The notes beneath the pieces are model-generated. The model saw nothing but the letters and a program-made list of their open reading frames with translations, made no database searches and was not told where the DNA came from. The translations under genes were made by a program, and so were the position numbers. Shown here piece by piece: positions 1-9,903 of a stretch of DNA of 64,000 nt (positions are counted from its first letter, which is position 1; every line of letters starts with the position of its first letter). Where the stretch lies: the NCBI GenBank assembly GCA_020002185.1, contig CM034536.1, positions 14,729,199-14,793,198 of the forward strand. Reading direction: 5' to 3'. The stretch comes from Paraescarpia echinospica (taxonomy: Eukaryota > Annelida > Polychaeta > Sabellida > Siboglinidae).

Positions 1-42
1 GATCCTACACGGTGGATAAATGTGTGCAGGTCGTGGACTTAC

Positions 43-153
43 GGTGATGCCGTCTCTAGCTACAAACCACAAATTTTCGCTTCCTGCGGCCGGAACTACT
101 TCCGGGTCGGGCATGCCAGAGGTGATGATTAGGCAACGCATCGCCGAGTCCAT
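43..153 (-). CDS. Candidate first coding exon leaving the left edge
   Basis: Read on the minus strand, an ATG at 153 opens 37 codons without a stop and ends exactly in phase 0 at a textbook splice donor (ACC|GTAAGT, donor at 42-37). Third codon positions are clearly richer in G and C than the AT-rich surroundings. The peptide begins MDSAMRCLIITSGMPDPEVV and ends in ...ENLWFVARDGIT. No acceptor is visible just upstream, so I treat the ATG as initiator; the frame stays open further upstream, so an internal exon is also possible. The rest of the gene would lie outside the window. I do not recognise the protein. The donor and codon bias are seen in the sequence; the gene itself is inference. Confidence 0.38.
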
Positions 154-1299
154 AAAGGGGTTTATATTAGTATATAGATAGAAATAGGCAGAAATCGTGA
201 CACGCTTCTTGCGTGTGCCATTACCGTCATCACCATATTAGCACACCATGCCATCAAATGCCTAACTCTAACTTTGGAGTACTGCAAGTACATATCCTCC
301 CAGACGCCGAGGCCCTCTCGCCTCTTTCTACACCCATTCGCCTCCCTGAACCATTCGCCTCTGATCTACGAACTGGCGATGTATCCGAACAAACGCAAAG
401 GTATTTAATTTTAGCTTCACTTGTTTCAGTTGACAGTCATTCCCCAAATGGCGCCAGTTGAGTTAACTACAGATCTGCTGCATGCGTTGTTGTAATTGAT
501 GACAGCAGAAATAAAATGCTCCTGGGAATAAGTGTAAGTTGAAAAATACTATATAATGGTGACAATTGCTGCCTTTGATCAACGGGTGGGAGTAAGCTAG
601 TAATAATTATTAGCAGGAAATGCACGGAATATGTTGTGGTGAGCAATGTGGAAACAATCCATCTTCAACGATATTTGCTGGTAAGAAGGCGTACCGACAC
701 AATAAGTGTCGATGTCAGCAGTTTACTGGTTGAATGTTTTACAGTTTGAACGCTTCGCGGGCGCAACTTTAAAATTGCAAGCAACATTCGGTGTTTGTTA
801 AAAGTAATGTGGAGGACAAGATACGTTCCACACATTTACGCTAGTAGGTTATTAAGAATGTTATATTTTTTTAAATGAGGAAGAGACAGCTTCGGTTTAA
901 ACGTAGCCTGGGCGGCTCTCTGACGAACTTATGGAAGAAGAATTGCCTGATCCAGAGTTTGTGCACCTTAGTACAGAAAACTAGCCAAAATTAGCCCTTG
1001 ACGAGATACAAGTAGCCGAGAGTGTTTACTAATGGACGATTGCTAATCATTCGACCATTCAGCTGTGACGCGATATCATAACAGTTGTTGATCATGGGCA
1101 CAGCTGATGATCTCTACCTTTAATACGTGTTCGTGTGTCATTCATTGAGGTGACAGTATGGTGTATCGATTTCTCTCATTAGCCGCCTTCACTCTGCCCA
1201 CTCGAAATAAGAGAGTCGTCCGTTTCAGCCACGTGGGAAAGTAGAATGGCTCGAATAAGACTGAAGATATATTGCTACGAATATTGAAATATAAATCAA
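154..1299. other. Unassigned AT-rich intergenic sequence
   Basis: No recognisable gene. An 82-codon plus-strand frame at 213-461 has no recognisable motif and I do not call it. A 20-codon stop-free stretch before a GTAAGT at 532 is too short to call an exon. Confidence 0.5.
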
Positions 1300-1312
1300 A
1301 TGCATGCATCAG

Positions 1313-1460
1313 TTTTTTTGTCTGTCTGTATGTTTGTCTGTCTGTCTGCGTGTCTGTTTTCCTCTCTCTCTTTCTCTTTCTATCTCTCTCTCTCTCTCTC
1401 TCCTAGTCCTCCTCCTCATCCTCCTCTCTTCTCCACCTCCCCCCTTTCTCTCCGTGTCGC
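1313..1460. repeat. Pyrimidine-rich microsatellite tract (TCTG/TC)n
   Basis: Starts as a degenerate (GTCT)n, passes through (TC)n around 1380-1402 and ends as CCTCCT/CCCC sequence. The two overlapping frames across it are simple-sequence translations and not genes. Confidence 0.85.
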
Positions 1461-1530
1461 CTTGTCACTCTGCCACTGCTGCATTTGCTCTCATTCTCTG
1501 TGCAGCTGTGAATGCTCACTTGGTTGACAA

Positions 1531-2050
1531 TGTAGGAGTCCTTTCCACATCGGCCTATATTGGGCAAGTGTGTATCACTGCTTTCGGCCTATAAGTTTTG
1601 TTTCTTCAAGTTTAGGTTTTCGGTTTACTGTAGCTTTATATATGCTATGCCACTGCCTCTGTTTCTCACAGTAATGGAGTTTACTTTGTCATATAATGTG
1701 ACTAGTCCATCTGATACTTGCTTGGAGCTGGGGAAGTTTGATTTTTGCGTATTTCTTTGCTGGCAATGTGATCCATACGTGATGCCCATGATGAATGTAA
1801 AGTAATATGTAAGGCTTTCTAACTAACTTTCAGGACAGTGCCCAGGCTTCCACTCCATAGAGCAGCATATGAGTACTATTGCCTAGTTTACACTTATGGT
1901 CCTACAAGCGCTACATTGAGTAACCTAATACATGTGCACTCGGCCACCGGCCAGTCAACAATAAAACATGAAGAGAACACGTTCCCCTGCTGGCGACTAC
2001 CTGTGCTTTGTATTGCCACATCTAGGTCTATGCACAAAGGTGCCACTATG

Positions 2051-2084
<34 letters not shown>

Positions 2085-2282
2085 GAGTATAATACGAGGT
2101 GGTTGCATCAGTTTGCAAAATCCAAAAGCGTAAAGCACTATCGCGGGTAAATAAATTGATACAGTGGTGTCACCTATTGAATGGGACATACATCAATGCA
2201 CACTGACACTGTTGTGGAACTAACCACGGACAGCGTGATGGATAATGTATTGGCAACACTGTCCTGAACAAGAATCTTTTTG
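1531..2282. other. Intergenic sequence with a (TA)n tract
   Basis: Nothing gene-like is recognised. A perfect (TA)n run occupies about 2054-2082. The stretch ends where similarity to the second CR1 copy begins. Confidence 0.5.
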
Positions 2283-2855
2283 GGGGACTTCCGGTGGTGA
2301 ATTGATTTGAATTTGGTGCTGTAAATTGCGAAAATATAAGGATATTTGATCAAGATAAGTGATATTATTGAGCGTATAGCATACATAACGTAATTATATA
2401 TATATATTAAGCAATATTTTTTGTTAAAAGTTAGCTAGAGGGAGTAATCTAGGGTAGATTAAAAGTAGGCGATTTGCGAGTGATAATTGGGGACGTTAAT
2501 GTAATCGGAACGTTGTTTACAAAGTAGGTCACTGGCGAAGTTAGCGTACCGTGAACGACAATAGAATAGCGTTATTTGAGATAATCGGTGTAGTTAGATG
2601 AGTAATTAAAACCTGAAATAACAATCTTTTAAAGTGTATAATAATACACAGGAAACAGTCTTTGTAAAGACTACCTTGTTTCTAAGCCTAACTTGAATAC
2701 ATTGTCATCGACATCGTAACTAGGTAAGGCACGGTGTGTCACTGTGTGTTAACAAATATAACTAACTATAACTTAAACAATCTGGTGTAAATTGTACACA
2801 GAAAAGTCTTTTCAAAGATTACATAAAACTACTTTGAACATAAATAAATTCTGAT

Positions 2856-4259
2856 ATGGCACCTTGCAAGCGGCAACTCAGGGCAAAACGACACCTAGTT
2901 TGCAACGACTGCCAGAGCTGGGTGGATTTTGCGTTGTCTGGCTGTCCAAAATCATGGGCAGAGACCAAAGATGACGGATTCACATTTCGGTGTATGGGGT
3001 GTTTGAGGGTGGAATGTCTGATGAAGGAGGTGTGTAAGTTGACGGATATAGTGAAGGAGATGGAGGCGAGACTCAACATAGAAATAGATGGAGCAGAGAG
3101 GGATGGCGCGGAGAGAGTTGAGAATTCTACAACACAGAAGGAGCAGAGTTGTGACACGGAGACTGAAGAAAGGAGACTGAGAGGAAGGAAGGTGACCGGT
3201 GTGAAGGAACAAGACATTGAGAAAACAGAGGGACGGAGGAAAAGTGTTCGGCAGAGGAAAAGAAAACGGGCCAGTGGGGATAGATCAGCAGGTAGTCAGA
3301 CTGTAGAGAACGAGGAGAGACACGACAGCGATACAGGTGGTGAAGAAGTAGATACCACAGAGGCAGTTGGTAAGACTGTGAGACAGAAGACTGATGGAAG
3401 AAGACAGAGTGTTCAGCAAAAAACAGAAAACATGACAGGCGTGAAGGTGACAGGGGAGAAAGTGACCGTAGTGAAGGAGGTAGCCGGGGAAAAGGGACGG
3501 GAGAGGAGAGAAGAAAATGTGATGGGAGGAAAGAAGAAGGGACGAAAGGAAGTGAGAGTAAATGTGCTAGAAGAGAAGATGACAGGAGGAAAGGGGACAA
3601 GAGAAAACGCGACAGGAAAGAAGGGAATGGAAGAGAATGTGACAGGAGAGAAGACGACAAGAGGAAAAGACAACAACCAGACATATGCAAACCGGAGGAG
3701 CTACTCCGAGGCAGTGATTGAGGGGGCAAGGAGAAAAGAGAGAGTGTTTATGGGCGATTCAATTCTGAGAAAAACAGACAAGACTATATGCGAGGGGAAG
3801 GACGTTGTTGTATGTCTACCGGGGGCTAGGATAGAGCATGTGACCGAAAGGGTAGAGAAGGTATTGGGGCATGGCAAGGGAGGGTCTATACTAGTACACG
3901 TTGGGACAAACAATGCAGACAAGGAGGGAACAACTTGGATAGTTCAGAAGTACAGACATCTAGTGAGGAAGCTAAAGAAGACAAGAGTGGAACAGGTTAT
4001 TCTCTCAGGAATTTTGCCAGTAATGGGAGGAAGGGGGGCAAGATACAGAAACTGTAAGAGGATGGCGATCAACGCACTAGTTGAGCAGATGTGTGAGGAA
4101 GAGGGCGTGGGATTCCTAGATTTATGGGGGTACTTTGTTGGGAGAGAAGATATGTACATGAGAGATGGCCTCCATCTAAGTGGAAAGGGGGCAGCAGTAT
4201 TCTCAGAGAATCTGCTGCGATCTGTTGACAGTGGGACAGGTTGCATCTATTTAAACTAA
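2856..4259 (+). CDS. CR1 ORF1 protein: zinc-finger plus SGNH/GDSL esterase, intact
   Basis: A 467-residue open frame. The N-terminus has a PHD-like cysteine cluster (C16-x2-C19, C30, C46-x2-C49). The middle (about residues 100-285) is highly charged, Lys/Glu/Arg-rich low-complexity sequence. The C-terminus is an SGNH hydrolase: GDS with Ser302 as nucleophile, GTNN at 350-353, and the catalytic D437-x2-H440 pair in RDGLHLSGKG. Esterase domains in ORF1 are known from CR1 elements; a lipid or RNP-trafficking role is proposed for the family and not shown here. The ATG at 2856 matches the start in copy 2 (50407). The stop overlaps the ORF2 start by 19 nt, suggesting coupled translation. Keeping all esterase blocks while ORF2 decays fits a fairly recent insertion. 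Confidence 0.9.
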   Translation: MAPCKRQLRAKRHLVCNDCQSWVDFALSGCPKSWAETKDDGFTFRCMGCLRVECLMKEVCKLTDIVKEMEARLNIEIDGAERDGAERVENSTTQKEQSCDTETEERRLRGRKVTGVKEQDIEKTEGRRKSVRQRKRKRASGDRSAGSQTVENEERHDSDTGGEEVDTTEAVGKTVRQKTDGRRQSVQQKTENMTGVKVTGEKVTVVKEVAGEKGRERREENVMGGKKKGRKEVRVNVLEEKMTGGKGTRENATGKKGMEENVTGEKTTRGKDNNQTYANRRSYSEAVIEGARRKERVFMGDSILRKTDKTICEGKDVVVCLPGARIEHVTERVEKVLGHGKGGSILVHVGTNNADKEGTTWIVQKYRHLVRKLKKTRVEQVILSGILPVMGGRGARYRNCKRMAINALVEQMCEEEGVGFLDLWGYFVGREDMYMRDGLHLSGKGAAVFSENLLRSVDSGTGCIYLN

Positions 4260-7139
4260 ATTCGCAGGGGGGACTCGCAGAGAAGCCTGAAACTGGAGGC
4301 ATAGATAAAGGCAGCAAAAATAATTCAGCAAAGAACAGTCTGGAAAACTGTTCTGAAGCTGGGTATAAATGTGTTTGTTTAAATGCAAGGAGTATAGTAA
4401 ACAAAAGAAATGAACTAAACATTATGGTAGAAGATATTGACCCTCACATAATAGGTATAACCGAATCATGGGCAACCACCGATATATCAGATGCCGAATT
4501 GGGACTGACAGGATATGTAATGTTTAGGAAAGATAGAATAGGAAGAAGGGGAGGTGGAGTTATTTTATATATTAAAGAATCTATCCAGGCTTATGAAATA
4601 AAATTAGACAAAGAAGCAGATTGCGAAGAAGCTGTTTGGTGTAACATAGTTACAGGAAACTCAACGTTAACGGTTGGATTAGTTTATCGAAGTCCAAACA
4701 TAAGCATAGAAGAGAATGAAAAAATACAAAACGCTATAAGGGAAGTGAGCAAACGGGACTGTGTTATTATGGGGGATTTTAACCATGGGCATATAAAATG
4801 GAAATCTCTACAGAGTATGGGTAGTGAGGACCACAAGTTTTTAGTTTTAGTACAAGATAGTTTCCTTTCTCAACATGTGCTAGAACCAACCAGGGGAGAG
4901 AATGTGTTAGACTTAGTTTTGTCCTCACAGAATGAATTAGTTGACAATGTTAAATTATGTGAGCCTCTAGGAAGTAGTGATCACAACCAGATACATTTTA
5001 CCATCAAAGTAAAATCAGAAAGAAATAATAAAAAGCAGTTCAGGATAAATTTCCACAAAGGAAGATATAAGGAAATGAGGAAATATTTAGCAAAGATAGA
5101 CTGGAATAATACACTGAAGAATAAGACAGCAACAGAATGCTGGAATATCTTAAAGAATGAAATAGAGTGCATCGTAGATAAATTTGTTCCCTTCAAAAAA
5201 CAAGGGAAACGGACCAGAAAGAAATACTTATCGAAAGAAGCCATTAGAAAAATTAAGTATAAACAAATGATGTGGAAGTCATATAGACGTACTGGAAATG
5301 ACGAAGACTACAACATTTATAAAGAAGCACTAAACCAAGCTACAGCTGAAATTAGAAATTCAAAGAGAAGTTATGAACATAAATTAGCTTGTAATATAAA
5401 ACATGACAGCAAGAGTTTTTATGCGTATGTTCGAAGCAAACAGAAAGTTCAGGATAAGGTCGGTCCTCTAGAAGATAGTGCTGGAAATATAATATCAGAA
5501 GGATTCTTAATGGCAGAAGACCTAAATGAGTATTTTAGTTCAGTGTTTACCAGAGAAGACACTAGTTCACTGCCAGTACCAGAGGCTAAGTTCAAGGGGG
5601 CAGAATCAGACTATTTAAGACAGTTAATTGTAACCCCAGAAATGGTAGCTAAGAAAATTAGGGCTATGAAGGAAAATAAATCACCTGGAGTGGATGGTAT
5701 TCCACCCAAACTACTAGTGGAAATTGTAGAACAAATTAGCATACCGCTTGCAACAGTTTTCAACTTGTCATTAGAAGATGGAGTGGTTCCTTTAGAATGG
5801 AAAGAAGCAAACATTATACCGTTATTTAAAAAAGGTTCGAGAAACAAGTCAAATAATTATAGACCAGTTAGTTTAACATCGGTGATTTGTAAATTATTAG
5901 AAAGACTAATTAAAGATCACATGGTGGATTTTCTTGTTAAACATAACTTGATAAACCCATCTCAACATGGGTTTCTAAAAGCGAGGTCATGCTTAACAAA
6001 TACGTTATGTTTTTTGGAAGATATAACTAAGTGGGTAGATGATGGATCACCAGTAGATATCATCTACTTAGATTTTCAAAAAGCTTTCGACAAAGTGCCA
6101 CATCAGAGATTACTGCTTAAGCTAAAAGCCATGGCATAGGAAATGGTATAATTAACTGGATAGAAAAATGGCTGATTGACAGAAGACAACGGGTAGTTGT
6201 TGATGGGGAGGCTTCAAACTGGAAATCAGTTTTGAGTGGGGTTCCACAGGGATCAGTACTGGGACCTATATTATTCTTAATATATATAAACGATTTGGAC
6301 GATGACATTATAGCTAGCAAGGTGTTGAAATTTGCAGATGATACAAAAGTGTTTAGAAGGATTAAAAGTGGTGGGGATAGACAGCATTTATAAGACGATC
6401 TTGACAGGTTGATCAAATGGTCTGAAAAGTGGCAAATGTTGTTCAATTTTGGGAAATGTAAATGCCTTCACACAGGATATGGGAACGAATATGTAGAATA
6501 TACAATGGGGGGAACTGTACTAAGTACTACTGTCAAAGAAAAAGACTTAGGGCTGACAATTAGTGCTGACATGAAGGTTTCAGAGCAGTGTGGACTTGCA
6601 GCTTCAAAGGGAAATCAAATCCTTGGATTGATTAGGCGAAATATAGCATATAAAGAAAAAGAACTAATAATACCGCTGTACAAAACAATAGTTACGCCTC
6701 ATTTAGAATATTGTATACAAGCATGGAGGCCATACCGCAAGAAGGACATAGATATGCTAGAAAGAGTACAGAGGAGAGCGACTAAAATGATACCAAAACT
6801 GAGGGATCTTACTTATGAAAAACGCCTAAAAGAATGTGGTTTAACAACACTAGAGACCAGGAGACTGAGAGGAGATTAGATAGAAGTGTTTAAAATATTG
6901 AATGGTTATGAAAATATTGATAGAAATATGTTTTTTCAGTTAAGAAAGATAGAAAGACTAGAGGACATGAAGTTACATTAGTAAAGGAGCAGTGTAGATT
7001 AGACGTGAGAAAGTTCTCATTTTCACAAAGGACTGTGAATGAATGGAACAGATTATCTGATGATTGTGTGGGTGCTAGTAGTGTGAATATGTTTTAAAAT
7101 AAAATCGACACATACCTCAGAAGGGCTGGATATATGTAG
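4241..7139 (+). pseudogene. CR1 ORF2: APE endonuclease plus reverse transcriptase, broken
   Basis: Opens at 4241, overlapping ORF1, and runs 632 codons to 6139. Endonuclease blocks in order: CLNARSIVNKRNEL (about residue 46), ITESWA, GRRGGGV, MGDFNHG (about 177) and SSDHN (about 246). Reverse transcriptase follows: NYRPVSLTS, QHGFLKARSCLTN, YLDFQKAFDKVPH. Compared with copy 2, a 1-nt loss near 6130 shifts the frame; the polymerase block then continues through GVPQGSVLGPILF and FADDTKVF (catalytic DD, near 6335). Further lesions are a TAA near 6391, a TAG at 6877, a shift near 6930 and a TAA near 7097. The conserved CR1 tail ending ...DTYLRRAGYM closes at 7139. Codon use is AT-rich. Endonuclease residues look intact, but the protein cannot be made whole. 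Confidence 0.92.
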
Positions 7140-7215
7140 ATAAAAGGGTTGGACTCTCGATAAGCCAAAGGCTTCCTTGTCCACCTGCCATCTAGAGTTA
7201 ATTCTCTGGATGACA

Positions 7216-7237
7216 ATCTTGTTAAATCTTGTTAAAC
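7216..7237 (+). repeat. CR1 3' terminal repeat (ATCTTGTTAA)2
   Basis: Two direct copies of a 10-bp unit end copy 1. The minus-strand fragment at 34775 also has two, and copy 2 at 46165 has one. CR1 elements typically end in short tandem repeats used as priming tails, so this marks the element's 3' boundary. Confidence 0.75.
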
Positions 7238-7613
7238 TATGTCGCGTCAGCTGATTCCGGTAGGTGGTGTGGCTGTGATCTTGGAGGCCATTTTGGTTCA
7301 GAATCGTAAAATCTCATACCACGTATTGTCGGAGGCGGTCGTTGGAATCACTACAAAATGGCATACGTGTTTCAGGACGTTGCGAACTTACGAGGCGACC
7401 ACTGATAATAATATTTACGAAGCGATCGTTTGCGCCATTTATGAATAATGGATTGTGTTTATTAAATGACGTACCGTGATAAAGTAGGTTTATCTGTATA
7501 GTGTTATACATTACACTAGTCGTCTGTTAGCCTGTTTTGTTTTAAACTAAAAATACATTGCGTATGTATCACGACGTTTCCAACTCGTTAATAAAAGTTA
7601 CATCCTTAACTGC

Positions 7614-7654
7614 GTGGTAATCCACAGTGGTAATCCACAGTGGTAATCCACAGT
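7614..7654. repeat. 13-bp tandem repeat, 3 copies
   Basis: Unit GTGGTAATCCACA repeated three times. Each unit carries a GTGG...CCAC inverted pair, so each can form a small hairpin. The rest of 7238-7776 has no recognised gene, apart from a dispersed repeat at 7238-7300 shared with 41988-42065. Confidence 0.85.
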
Positions 7655-7776
7655 GCGTAACGGGCCTAGAGAGATACGGCGACTAAACAGCATATCCAAC
7701 GACTAAATGAGAAAATTTTTCATTATTCGGATGTTAATGGTTAGATAGATGAGTCAATGATTGTGTTGTTTTGTAG

Positions 7777-7925
7777 GTCACTCCCGGTACACCAGCGCAG
7801 GGCAAGTTGAATCCGGGCGACGCCATCTTGGCCATAGAAACTTATGACGCGACCGGCTTGACTCACATGCAAGCCTCGCAACTTATACAGAGCAGTGGCG
7901 TCATGCTGCAGATGACGTTAGACAA
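7777..7925 (+). CDS. PDZ-domain exon of a PDLIM/LDB3 (Zasp/Enigma)-like gene
   Basis: A 149-nt exon flanked by acceptor TTGTTTTGTAG and donor AA|GTACGT. It reads in phase 0 for 49 codons plus 2 nt, starting VTPGTPAQGKLNPGDAILAI and ending ...MLQMTLDK. This is the second half of a PDZ fold: the LNPGDAILAI strand pair, the alpha-B helix THMQASQLIQ with the His expected of class I PDZ domains, and the final strand. The VTPG...L..GD.I.AI...T..MTH.EA order matches the PDLIM/LDB3 family, whose PDZ is split just before this segment. Family members tether alpha-actinin at Z-discs and stress fibres through PDZ and carry LIM domains downstream; no LIM exon was found here. The first PDZ exon (PWGFR loop) was not found upstream and may lie outside the window. 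Family assignment is from memory of its members. Confidence 0.82.
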
Positions 7926-9355
7926 GTACGTTAACACGCGGCGCCATCTAGTGATTAATAATAATAATAATAATAATGTTTTTATTTCAGACAAGCATTG
8001 TGTCCATATAGTACATCGATAAAAACATCCCTATAAAATATAAATATAAATAAATAAAGATAAAAAATAAATATGTTAATAAAAACAGGATATTTAAAAA
8101 TTATACAAACCCTTGACCCACTGATGGTGCAAATGCGACATAATGTATATGTCGCTAGTAACAATACTCTGAATAATTTAATTAAAAAAACCTGTTAATC
8201 CTCGTGATTAAGTTAAAATAGCTGTTCTGATAACACATTTACATGATTTTACATTAGCTGTAGCAAACATGTGGCTAGCGCTACATATCATCGGCAGATT
8301 GTTCAATACTCTGTATGAATTGTTATAGGCGACAATAAATTACTAAAAATTAGCTTTTCTAAAATTAACCCATAGCGTACATATAAATATTACTGAAATA
8401 TGCAGTAAGCAGCTTATTCTTTATAGAAATAGAGCAACAATTTTATTTTGCCGTATCATGTTACTTTTGGCAAAAAGAAGTGTAATTTGACTTTGATTTG
8501 ATTCATTCGATAAGTCGTTACAAATGACATGCCCATGGTATTTACCAGAGGTGGCGAAATTTAACTTCTTTCCTCCTAAAGTAATTTATTAGTCGGTTAT
8601 GTGTACAACGTCTACTATTGTCGTTCTAGCGTTGCCTTACTCTTAGAATGAACAAACCGTGCAGGAAGATTACCCGACAAAGCTCTCCACTTAAGACACA
8701 CGTTCACATCCAAAACGAGGCCAACTCGTTTCAAAACGAGGCCAACCATTTTCCGTTTGAAGTGCATGTATGGCTAAAACATATCACAAAAGGAATGGAG
8801 AGCCAGTGAAAATTACTTAAAGGTACCTCCACAATTCACTTTGCTCATCTCATTCCAAATTAATGTTGCGATAAAGTAACACTACCGAATATCCATTATA
8901 ATATGTTAGTTTGTTTTGTGCAGTTTGTTTGTATGTACTTTTAATAAAATCATCAGATTTAATTCATTCCAGGGAATTAATTCAAATGAATCTTAAAATG
9001 GGAAATTTCATGTGAATGCGCGACACGATCATGCGTGTATATCTGTCTCGATTTGGATTTATTCCTTGCTCCCTCAGAAACCACGTGACCAACCAATTCA
9101 GTGGGTCGAAGGCTCAATGTCTATATGACAATTGACTTTGGGCATTACAATCTAACGGCCGAAGTCAACCATTTTTCGACATTTTATTTAAGCTATTGAC
9201 ATATTACATTTTAGCCATAAAAGAACCGGGTTCACGACGGGCTTAACCTGTTGATGGTACAGCTATAAACATGTCCAACAAACTATGCTGAATCTCGCTG
9301 TGCGATTTTGATTTCATGTACACGAGGGCGCCCTTATCAAATAAGTACAGAGTAC
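7926..9355. other. Presumed intron and intergenic sequence
   Basis: AT-rich sequence after the PDZ donor. Contains (AAT)n at about 7957-7977. A duplicated AAAACGAGGCCAA motif lies at about 8715-8745. No further exon is recognised. Confidence 0.5.
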
Positions 9356-9490
9356 TCGATGTTAGAGAGAAGAACGTTGTCATTCACAAGAAGAATTGTC
9401 AAAGATTGCAATGAATTATCCAAAGCGGCAGTCAAGTCAACCAGTATAAATTGTTTTAAAAATCATATTGGCGAATACAAATGTACTTAA
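9356..9490 (+). pseudogene. Old CR1-type ORF2 C-terminal relic
   Basis: The frame ends in a peptide containing SFTRRIVKDCNELSKAAVKS and then INCFKNHIGEY before a stop at 9488-9490. It aligns by eye with the tail of the CR1 ORF2 at 2283-7237 (FSQRTVNEWNRLS..., VNMFKNKIDTY). The nucleotide sequence is far diverged, so this is an older or different CR1-like family, heavily 5'-truncated. No start or upstream domain was found. Confidence 0.55.
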
Positions 9491-9827
9491 CGAATATGTC
9501 GGGGGGTTATATCAGTCCGCGCACCCCTTCCTAGTCAACTCCTCAACTACACAGTAGAGGAGGTGAATAATGGTAAATCAATATAATATAGCAAGGTGTC
9601 CGTTTCGCCGACTACGACCATATTAGTTGGCGCATGCGGTGACGTCAAAAATTATTGTTTACGTCATCATCAAATAGCCTAATTTTCATTCCCCTCGCCT
9701 TCCTTCCTTCCTTAATCCAGTTTCAGTGAACAATTAATACCTCGTGTGCAAACGTGTAAGTGGGCCCTATGAATACTTTCAAGACTGTATAAACGATTAA
9801 CGACTTCCCTGTTCTCTTGTTTCCCAG

Positions 9828-9903
9828 AGGCCACTGCGCGTCACTGCGGCCAAAGGGACCTGTGAAGTTCTCAGCAGGACGAGCATACGCATGCGGCTAC
9901 TAG
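9828..9903 (+). CDS. Candidate terminal exon downstream of the PDZ exon
   Basis: An excellent acceptor (CTGTTCTCTTGTTTCCCAG) ends at 9827. Joined in phase to the PDZ exon (ending AA), it adds Lys then 24 codons, including LRPKGPVKFSAGRAYACGY, to a TAG at 9901. That would give a short PDZ-only isoform. Another frame from the same acceptor stays open to 10081, and the minus strand is also open here, so the assignment is weak. I saw no match to known PDLIM tails. The acceptor is seen; the joining is inference. Confidence 0.28.

Larger units (their letters stand above)
2283..7237 (+). mobile_element. CR1-clade non-LTR retrotransposon, near full length (copy 1)
   Basis: A roughly 4.95-kb LINE: about 570 bp of 5' leader, ORF1 (zinc finger plus SGNH esterase), overlapping ORF2 (endonuclease plus reverse transcriptase), a short 3' UTR, and a tandem ATCTTGTTAA terminus in place of poly(A). 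Boundaries come from comparison with the minus-strand copy at 46165-50995: similarity begins in both at CTTCCGGTGGTGAATT and ends in the terminal repeat. An esterase-bearing ORF1, an APE-type endonuclease ORF2 and a short 3' terminal repeat are established traits of the CR1 clade. ORF1 is open but ORF2 carries several lesions, so this copy should not mobilise itself. No convincing target-site duplication was seen. Confidence 0.93.

Noticed and set aside
1300..1594. Two overlapping Cys/Leu/Ser-rich frames
   Set aside because: They are translations of a CT-rich microsatellite.
3127..3729. 200-codon minus-strand Ser/Leu-rich frame opposite CR1 ORF1
   Set aside because: Antisense shadow of the purine-rich middle of ORF1; the same shadow appears opposite copy 2.
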